Assembly: GCA_013812565.1 (NCBI GenBank)
Contig: JACCTF010000627.1
Coordinates: forward strand, 1-10,821
Length of the DNA stretch: 10,821 nt
Origin: Pyrinomonadaceae bacterium
GTDB taxonomy: Bacteria; Acidobacteriota; Blastocatellia; Pyrinomonadales; Pyrinomonadaceae
Reading direction: 5' to 3'
Part shown: positions 5,585 to 10,821 of the stretch, piece by piece
Numbering within the stretch: the stretch's first letter is position 1
Layout of the letters: the number at the start of each line of letters is the position of its first letter
Notes under the pieces: model-generated
Seen by the model: the letters and a program-made list of their open reading frames with translations, nothing else
Told to the model about the DNA's origin: nothing
Database searches by the model: none
Made by a program: the position numbers and the translations under genes

Positions 5585-7945
5585 CTACACACACGCAATT
5601 GCGTCGAACTTCGTCTGCTCCGACATTTGTTGCAGCAGCTTCTCCAAAACTTGCAAGACAGTGTTCGGCAGAAAGTCCATACGTCGCTTTCGCTGGGCTG
5701 CTAAAACTCTCTTCCGTAAATCACCGTCGTGGATTATCAGCTTGGCTAGCTCGGCGACCTCCCGCAAATCCGTCTTGCTTGTAAACATAACACCAGCTTC
5801 GCCGAGCGTCTCCGGCACCGCCGAACTGCGGTAAGCGAGCACTGGCGTGTCGAACCACATCGCTTCAACTATCGGCACACAAAAACCTTCGTGCTCGCTC
5901 ATCGACCAGTATAGATGCGCCGTGCGGTAGTAAGCCGACAGTTGCGCATCGCCCACTTGCCCGGCGATAACAACCTGGTTCTCAAGATCGAACTTCTTAA
6001 CGAGATCGACAACGCGACGGTAATATGGGTCGGCCATTCTACCATCGCCGACGATAATCAAACGTGCGTTCGGGTCGAGCGTAAGGTAGGAAGCGAAAGC
6101 TTCGAGCAGTTGGTCTTGACACTTATTGGGCGCGATGCGTCCGGCGAAGAGCAAGTTGGCTTTACCATCTTGTAATGTGTCCATCAAGCGCGGATCGGCA
6201 ACCATATTCCACTTGGCCGGATCAACGATGATCGGCAGCACACCCGGATTTTGGAAGTTGCAAGCGGCGAGTTCAGCGGCGTTGTAAGCTGAATCCCCGA
6301 CTGAGAGTGCAAACTGCGGAGCCAAACGACCGAGGTCGGCGCGCCCCGCCTCCAGCATCCAAGCAAACCCGGGACGGTATGGAGCGAAGAACTTTGCCGG
6401 TGTGATGTTGTGGTAGATAAGGCAGCGCGGCCCTCGGTGCTCGATGGCGAACTTGGTTAGTTCAGAGCCAATTGAATGATGGTAAAAGAGACCAGCGTCT
6501 TTGCTGATCAAGTCTTGATCGAAAAACTTCGCTTCGCTGCTCACACGACGGTCAAGGTTCTTCACGAAAATCTCTGAACGATAACCCAGGGCGCGCAGGT
6601 GATTTCGTATCGCGATTGCCTGGTTTGAGATGGCATCACCATAGGCGAGATCAGGCAGCAATTGATGAACGGCGTCGAAGCTTGGCTTCCGTCGCTCGAA
6701 CGAAGGTGAAACGTTTTCCGCTGCTTCGTTCTTCGTCGGTAAGTCGAGCGCTTCCTCATAACGATCAATGCTCGCGTCCCAATCGGCATGTTCGGCCGCG
6801 TAAGCGCGACCCCTCTCGCCGATACGGTCCATCTCGTGCTGCCCTAAAGAATCGACCTCGGCGAAAACATCAATCCATTCTGCAATCGTGCTCGCCGTCC
6901 ATCCGCCTCCTGCGCGTTCAACAGCCGTGGCCGTCGCCATGCACTCGCGATGCACTGCCACAGGTCGACCCATCGTCCATGCTTCCATCTGGACGCGCGA
7001 GTAGCTCTCATTGCGGCTTGGTTGAAAGAGTGTCAGGCAGTGTCGCAAGAGGGCAGCCTTCTCGTCCTCCGACACCCAACCGAGATCGGTAATGCCCTCG
7101 CCTGTGAAATCCGTTTGACCAGACCCGGCGAGCACGAGGGAAAGCTTCGACTGCGGAAAGCGTGCTTTGAAATGCGCGTAAGCTTCGGTCAAGAGATCAA
7201 CATTCTTCGTCGCACACCTGCGCCCCAAGTAGAGGACAAACCGCTCGCCTTTGACTTTTGAGGAAAGCGCTTGATCAAGCTGCTCGTCCTCAAAGGGAAG
7301 AAGCTCAATGCCTTCTCCGACTAGGGTGCTGCGACTGAGTACGCCGGGGCCGTACAGCTTCGCCGCCAGTTGCGCTTCGCCTTCAGAGTTGAAAATCAAC
7401 CCACGCGCTAAGCGAAACAACTTCTCCACTTCCGGCAGGTAAGCATATGCTTCGTCGTGCAAGCACGGTTGCAAAAAAGCTTTGCGTGCAACCACAGGCA
7501 AACCGCGCAGGATCGGGCCATACAAGTAGGGAATGAAGATGAATGCGTGGTAACGCGCGTGATGCTCGCGCAAGTGATTTATAAGAGAATCCGAGTTGAT
7601 GTTTTCATCAACAAAAACGCTTGTTGCAGCATGCGGCAACAGATCGACGCCCGGGCGCAAATTGACGGAAGGCAGACTCAACAGCTCATCGTTAATTCGA
7701 TCAAACTTCGTCTTGTTGCGTTGATCTACAACAAAGCGCCGGACGATGATTCCTCCTTCGGGATGTGTTCCGGTTGGGAAATGATTCGCCCCCCAATCCT
7801 CCTCAAAGGCGCGGCAGCACGTCGTCAATACTTCCACCGAATGTCCGCGAGCGGCGAGGCGAGCGGCCACTTGATACGCTTGCCTCTCGGCTCCGCCTTT
7901 CAAATCTTCACCGAACCACGGAGTAACGATTGCTACTGATTTCAT
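5585..7945 (-). CDS. Tandem GT4-GT4 bifunctional glycosyltransferase
   Basis: Two GT-B fold glycosyltransferases of family GT4 fused in one 786-residue cytoplasmic protein. Domain 1 (about 1-400) opens with IVTPWFGEDLKGGAERQ, the acceptor-side glycine loop, and carries GRRCATKN (K247) and the E-x7-E pair E313/E321 in NESYSRVQMEAW. After a polar linker (about 402-420), domain 2 carries FAGRIAPNK (K608), VGDGR and the E-x7-E pair E686/E694 in EHEGFCVPIVEAM. Both donor-binding sites therefore look intact, so two linkages may be made alternately, as is known for tandem-GT4 mannosyltransferases of ABC-dependent O-antigens (WbdA). GDP-activated sugars are plausible donors given the neighbouring dehydratase, but this is inference. 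The start at 7945 (MKSVAIVTPWFG) begins the fold directly. The open frame up to 8008 lacks family character. The Shine-Dalgarno sequence is weak (AAGA). Domain 2 lacks a clear N-terminal glycine loop and may have a divergent acceptor half. Confidence 0.92.
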   Translation of the reverse strand: MKSVAIVTPWFGEDLKGGAERQAYQVAARLAARGHSVEVLTTCCRAFEEDWGANHFPTGTHPEGGIIVRRFVVDQRNKTKFDRINDELLSLPSVNLRPGVDLLPHAATSVFVDENINSDSLINHLREHHARYHAFIFIPYLYGPILRGLPVVARKAFLQPCLHDEAYAYLPEVEKLFRLARGLIFNSEGEAQLAAKLYGPGVLSRSTLVGEGIELLPFEDEQLDQALSSKVKGERFVLYLGRRCATKNVDLLTEAYAHFKARFPQSKLSLVLAGSGQTDFTGEGITDLGWVSEDEKAALLRHCLTLFQPSRNESYSRVQMEAWTMGRPVAVHRECMATATAVERAGGGWTASTIAEWIDVFAEVDSLGQHEMDRIGERGRAYAAEHADWDASIDRYEEALDLPTKNEAAENVSPSFERRKPSFDAVHQLLPDLAYGDAISNQAIAIRNHLRALGYRSEIFVKNLDRRVSSEAKFFDQDLISKDAGLFYHHSIGSELTKFAIEHRGPRCLIYHNITPAKFFAPYRPGFAWMLEAGRADLGRLAPQFALSVGDSAYNAAELAACNFQNPGVLPIIVDPAKWNMVADPRLMDTLQDGKANLLFAGRIAPNKCQDQLLEAFASYLTLDPNARLIIVGDGRMADPYYRRVVDLVKKFDLENQVVIAGQVGDAQLSAYYRTAHLYWSMSEHEGFCVPIVEAMWFDTPVLAYRSSAVPETLGEAGVMFTSKTDLREVAELAKLIIHDGDLRKRVLAAQRKRRMDFLPNTVLQVLEKLLQQMSEQTKFDAIACV

Positions 7946-7987
7946 GTTCTTGATGCAGTTTAGAGTACATGGAAAGTTAAATGCTTT

Positions 7988-8028
7988 TCTCTGTGATTCT
8001 CTGTGCAACCTCTGTGTCTCTATGGTGG
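7988..8028. repeat. Second CACAGAG-family cluster (single arm) between the DUF4214 and GT4-GT4 genes
   Basis: Three CTCTGTG units (7989-7995, 7999-8005, 8010-8016) are followed by TCTCTATGGTGG. The stretch AACCTCTGTGTCTCTATGGTG (8007-8027) matches 4382-4402 with a single mismatch, in the same orientation, so the two gaps share a repeat family. No facing CACAGAG arm is evident here. The rest of the 171-base gap (7946-8116) shows nothing I recognise. Confidence 0.75.
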
Positions 8029-8116
8029 AGTTCGAGATTCATCACACACAACCTTCATCGAACACGTAACTCAACTATCGCTGGAACTCGCGCAAACCGA
8101 AGACTTGTGAACAAGC

Positions 8117-9178
8117 TCACTGACCAACAGCCTCAGCCGCGCGGTTGCGAACTTTATCTAAAAGCAACAGTGTCAGTTGTTCCTGCGATTTGAGATCAGC
8201 CGAAAGTTGCTGCTGTTTTTGACGCAGTTCATCCAAGCGACTTTGCAACTGGCCCAGCGCCGCCTTCTGCGTTTCAACAATCACGCTTTGCTCATGAATC
8301 AATAGTTCTTGATTAACCTCTGCAACGGATTGCTGCGCTTCGCTTAGCTCTTTGATTTGTCGCCGCAGACTTGCTACTTCCGTGGGTAGCTCGGCTAAAA
8401 CTTGGTTGCTTGTTGAAGTTTCAGCGAGCGCCTCCGCTAACATCCCGCAAGTTTCAGACAGTTCCGCTATTACTTTATCGCTCTCGCGCCGTTGCTCGGT
8501 AATTTGTTCAATCGCACCGTTAATGTAATCGGCGATCAATTGCTGTTGGGCCAGCGCATACAACTCAAACTGCTGTTGGTGTTGCATCATCACGGGCAAG
8601 CGCAGTAGTCCCTTAACAAGGCGCAGCAAGTAACCCAGAACCGGAAGTTGAGTCAAGCGTTTGGCGAAGGATGATGGGCGCCCGCTCACTTCTACCTTCG
8701 CTTCGCGCCCCTCCGGGGAAAGCAGCAACCGCTCAATCAGTTCTATCTTGCCAATACGATTATTACGCAGCGCTTCCAAGTAGGTCGCCAACTCTCGCGC
8801 TTCGGGCGGTCGCTTCAGAATTGCGAGATAAGCGTTCTCAACAAAGTGGCGGTCATGGTACTGGAGCAGATCGTTGACGTGATAACGATCATCCGTGTTG
8901 GGGTGAAACCGGGGTTGCAAGTTGAGCGGCGGGATGTTTGCCGGTGGCGGTAAGGGTGGCGATAAGATTGGAAGGTGCGTCGAAGGAGGTTCATTCGCGG
9001 GCGAAAGAATGTGTGGGTCTTGGGCTGGAAAATCCTCTGCCGCCGTATCATGAGATGTTTGTGTTGCTGGACTAATGATTGGAGAGCCGTCAGCTTCAAT
9101 GCTTCCGCGCGCGGTCTCTTCGCCCACTCTTCCTATCAGTTCAGAAGTATCAATCTCGGAACTACCTGTTTCAATCAT
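8117..9178 (-). CDS. DUF4214 domain protein with long C-terminal coiled coil
   Basis: A 353-residue protein of unknown function. In order: an acidic, disordered-looking N-terminus (1-50); a proline-rich stretch (55-90, including SPPLPPPANIPP); a DUF4214 domain (about 98-158, with FVENAYLAILKRPPEARELA and LLLSPEGR); a hydrophobic/basic segment (about 171-197, including LPVLGYLLRLVKGLLRLP) that could lie on or in a membrane; and a Gln/Glu/Leu-rich coiled coil from about 200 to 345. No signal peptide is visible. DUF4214 domains occur in surface-layer and polysaccharide-linked proteins, often beside methyltransferase domains, but there is no methyltransferase or kinase here. It starts 30 bases after the wzt stop codon, so it is almost surely co-transcribed with it. 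The coiled coil recalls the molecular ruler of WbdD, which sets chain length in ABC-dependent O-antigens. A similar scaffolding or length-sensing role is a hypothesis only. Confidence 0.85.
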   Translation of the reverse strand: MIETGSSEIDTSELIGRVGEETARGSIEADGSPIISPATQTSHDTAAEDFPAQDPHILSPANEPPSTHLPILSPPLPPPANIPPLNLQPRFHPNTDDRYHVNDLLQYHDRHFVENAYLAILKRPPEARELATYLEALRNNRIGKIELIERLLLSPEGREAKVEVSGRPSSFAKRLTQLPVLGYLLRLVKGLLRLPVMMQHQQQFELYALAQQQLIADYINGAIEQITEQRRESDKVIAELSETCGMLAEALAETSTSNQVLAELPTEVASLRRQIKELSEAQQSVAEVNQELLIHEQSVIVETQKAALGQLQSRLDELRQKQQQLSADLKSQEQLTLLLLDKVRNRAAEAVGQ

Positions 9179-9208
9179 GGTGATCTTTTGTGGCAGCTTG
9201 TCTGGCTG

Positions 9209-10567
9209 TTATACGTGCAGCGCGTCGGTGCTCGTCGTTGCCTCTGCTTCGCTCGACCCCGGAGCAAGCCGTCGTGCCATGACGCTGGCGTTGAGATTGG
9301 CGATTCCCTCCATCTCAACCGGGCATGAAACGCGAAAGAAGATTACCTCGTCAAGCCAGTCGAAACTAATGCCCTCCGGGGTATGCACCGCAAACGAAAT
9401 CGAATAGTGCTCTTGGCCCAGCCAACAGTGGATGGCGAAAATCGCTTCAATCACATCGCCGCGCCGGACAGCGCCGAGATCATACTCGCGCTGCTTGGTA
9501 TTGGTTCCGTAGACGTTGATGCCGTGACGATTGCGAATCATAAAACCGCACACAGGCTCTTGTGTGTCCTGGTGAAAGAGCATGCGCATGCGGATAAATA
9601 ATGGCTCGCCGGTCTCCACCAACTCGACGGGACGGCCCGCTGCGTCGAGCAATTCGGCGCTGATAATCTCGGCGCTTCCATCACCGTGGCGGTATGTGTA
9701 GCGGAGTTCACCCAGTTTACGATGCGCTTCGTCCGTGGGTAGAGACTGATCGGCTTCAACCGTTTCGCCCGCGGCAACCGGAGATGTAGATGATGCTTCG
9801 ACTTCAGCAGGCTGTTCCGCTTGGTAAGCGGCTTCGCGCGCCATGATTATTTTCTGGTAACGGTTGAGCACATCCGCCGGATGACCGTCGGCCACCATCC
9901 GGCCCGCGTTCAAGAGAATGGCACGTGAACACACGGCGCGGACCAGCGCCGGATCATGCGAAACAAAGAGGATGGTTGAGCCGCGCTTTTGCATCTCTTT
10001 GATGCGGCGCACGCAGCGGTGTTGAAACGCCGCATCGCCCACGGCGAGCGCTTCATCGACCAGGAGCAGGTGCGGATCGGCGCTGGTCGCAATTGAGAAA
10101 GCGAGACGGACATACATACCACTCGAATATGTCTTAACCGGTTGATGAATGAATTCGCCGATCTCCGCGAAACGCTCGATTGCGGGCAGCAGCCGAGTGG
10201 TCTCGCCTCGCGTAAAACCCATCAGCGCGGCGTTCATGTAGATGTTCTCGATGCCCGTAAACTCCGGATTGAAACCCGCGCCGAGTTCGAGCAGAGCAGC
10301 GACACGCCCTTCGTGCCAGACTTGCCCGTGCGTCGGTTCGAGTGTGCCTGCAATGATTTGCAGCAGCGTCGATTTGCCGCATCCGTTTGGACCGAGGAGT
10401 CCGATTGTCGTGCCCGCTTCAATCTCAAAACTAACATCACTGAGCGCCCAGAATGGATGATGACACTTCCAACGCCCGCGGGTCAGTGACTCTTTCAAAC
10501 GGTCGCCGGGACGATCGTAGATGCGGTACTGTTTGGATAAGCTTTCGACACGCAGCGCGATAGGCAT
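9209..10567 (-). CDS. wzt: Polysaccharide ABC exporter ATPase with carbohydrate-binding domain (Wzt type)
   Basis: Powers export of a lipid-linked polysaccharide across the inner membrane together with a Wzm-type permease. The 452 residues start with an ABC domain (about 1-240): Walker A GPNGCGKST (59-67), the LLELGAGFNPEFTG stretch typical of the Wzt/KpsT/TagH group, signature YSSGM (147-151), Walker B LLLVDE (167-172), D-loop AVGD and H-loop SHD (203-205). A variable acidic linker (about 245-285) leads to a Wzt C-terminal beta-sandwich domain (about 290-415, with GSAEIISAELLD and VETGEPLFIRM). In studied systems this domain binds the modified non-reducing end of the chain before export. The start at 10567 has GGAT six bases upstream and begins the fold. 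The frame open to 10699 reads through a repeat cluster. The permease gene begins 130 bases away on the opposite strand, which is unusual because wzm and wzt normally lie in one operon. Confidence 0.95.
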   Translation of the reverse strand: MPIALRVESLSKQYRIYDRPGDRLKESLTRGRWKCHHPFWALSDVSFEIEAGTTIGLLGPNGCGKSTLLQIIAGTLEPTHGQVWHEGRVAALLELGAGFNPEFTGIENIYMNAALMGFTRGETTRLLPAIERFAEIGEFIHQPVKTYSSGMYVRLAFSIATSADPHLLLVDEALAVGDAAFQHRCVRRIKEMQKRGSTILFVSHDPALVRAVCSRAILLNAGRMVADGHPADVLNRYQKIIMAREAAYQAEQPAEVEASSTSPVAAGETVEADQSLPTDEAHRKLGELRYTYRHGDGSAEIISAELLDAAGRPVELVETGEPLFIRMRMLFHQDTQEPVCGFMIRNRHGINVYGTNTKQREYDLGAVRRGDVIEAIFAIHCWLGQEHYSISFAVHTPEGISFDWLDEVIFFRVSCPVEMEGIANLNASVMARRLAPGSSEAEATTSTDALHV

Positions 10568-10580
10568 AATTTGATCCAGC

Positions 10581-10670
10581 GATTTTAGTTTTGAGATTTG
10601 CGATTTGCAATCGAAGCCGTGAGGCAATAGAAGGTAGCAATCGAAAATCGGCAATCGGCAATCTAAAATT
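10581..10670. repeat. ATTTGCG/ATTGCCG inverted repeat cluster in the wzm-wzt divergent region
   Basis: The left part (10581-10613) holds ATTTTAG followed by repeated GATTTGC units. The right part (10637-10669) holds GCAATCG/GGCAATC units ending in CTAAAAT. The two parts are imperfect inverted copies, with ATTTTAG against CTAAAAT perfect and the units between them degenerate. They surround a centre of about 23 bases. The cluster takes up most of the 130-base region between the two divergent exporter genes and creates the false N-terminal extension of the wzt frame. Confidence 0.75.
10641..10669 (+). promoter_or_regulatory. Possible sigma70-like promoter for the permease gene
   Basis: TCGAAA (10641-10646) lies 17 bases before TAAAAT (10664-10669), scoring 4/6 and 5/6 against the -35 and -10 consensus. 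The -10 ends 28 bases before the permease ATG. The match lies inside the repeat cluster and may be chance. No equally good candidate for wzt was found on the other strand. Confidence 0.2.
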
Positions 10671-10697
10671 CTTAACGCTTGTGCGAGAATACGGCAC

Positions 10698-10821
10698 ATG
10701 ATTTCGGTGCAGAGACCACGACACGCCGTGTGGCGACCACTCTGGGAGTTGCCCGGTCGCTTCGATTTGATCCAGTCGTTTGTGCGGCGGCAGTTGGCGG
10801 CACGCTATCGCGGTTCGGCGC
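10698..10821 (+). CDS. wzm: ABC-2 polysaccharide permease, N-terminal fragment (Wzm type), cut by window end
   Basis: An open frame from the ATG at 10698 runs without a stop to the end of the window (41 codons). The end of the fragment (LWELPGRFDLIQSFVRRQLAARYRGSA, residues 15-41) has the hallmark of the N-terminus of Wzm/KpsM/TagG permeases: a cytoplasmic amphipathic helix that leads into the first membrane span, with the conserved basic R-x-L-x-x-R-Y-R-G-S motif. This is exactly the partner expected for the neighbouring ATPase. It is transcribed away from wzt. No strong Shine-Dalgarno sequence is seen before the ATG (only GAGA, 11 bases upstream). A later start is possible, but the motif itself lies well inside the frame. 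The membrane spans lie beyond the window. Confidence 0.8.
   Translation, partial: MISVQRPRHAVWRPLWELPGRFDLIQSFVRRQLAARYRGSA

Noticed and set aside
5470..5784. A plus-strand frame starting in the GT4-GT4/GT2 gap
   Set aside because: Its N-terminus (SLVTRHYLIS) is translated repeat sequence, and the rest is antisense to the GT4-GT4 gene.
4317..8028. CRISPR array suggested by repeated short units
   Set aside because: Units are only 7-9 bases, degenerate, without uniform spacers, and there are no cas genes.
7981..8193. A 70-codon plus-strand frame in the gap before the GT4-GT4 gene
   Set aside because: It is a translation of the CTCTGTG repeat followed by antisense of the DUF4214 gene end.

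Overview
The window reads as a piece of a bacterial chromosome carrying a surface-polysaccharide (O-antigen or capsule-like) locus that abuts a type I restriction gene. The gene content fits a Gram-negative bacterium with ABC-transporter-dependent polysaccharide export. A DUF5678 protein, a DUF4214 coiled-coil protein and several kinds of degenerate short-repeat clusters in the gene gaps together suggest Acidobacteriota (Blastocatellia-like). That assignment is an inference from style and should be held loosely. I found no tRNA, rRNA, CRISPR array or insertion sequence, and no gene-free stretch longer than 300 bases.

Seven complete genes lie on the minus strand, so they read from right to left. 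The order is: ABC exporter ATPase of the Wzt type with a carbohydrate-binding C-terminal domain (10567-9209); DUF4214 plus coiled-coil protein (9178-8117); double-domain GT4 glycosyltransferase (7945-5585); membrane-anchored GT2 glycosyltransferase of the GtrB/DPM1 type (5394-4429); GDP-mannose 4,6-dehydratase (4273-3260); type I restriction subunit HsdR (3214-326); and a small DUF5678 protein (286-26). At the right edge, on the plus strand, the first 41 codons of an ABC-2 permease (Wzm type) start at 10698. This gene is divergent from the ATPase, across a 130-base shared control region.

The polysaccharide genes make a coherent pathway. The dehydratase supplies GDP-4-keto-6-deoxy-mannose, the precursor of deoxyhexoses such as GDP-rhamnose and GDP-fucose. 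The GT4-GT4 protein probably builds the chain. The GT2 protein probably moves a sugar onto a lipid carrier. The Wzm/Wzt pair exports the finished chain, and the Wzt C-terminal domain probably recognises its end. The DUF4214 coiled-coil protein sits next to Wzt, where it could help set or sense chain length; that role is a hypothesis.

Two structural oddities stand out. First, each gap longer than 120 bases within the polysaccharide cluster is filled by clusters of 7-9 base degenerate repeats, three of the four arranged as imperfect inverted repeats. There are three unrelated families (CACAGAG, GTGACAAG/GTGACGAG and ATTTGCG/ATTGCCG), and they create false N-terminal extensions on four genes. 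Second, the last codons of hsdR are repeated as an 18-base exact direct repeat 330 bases further on, just beyond the small DUF5678 gene, as if that gene had been inserted at, or duplicated with, the hsdR 3' end. No hsdM or hsdS is visible.
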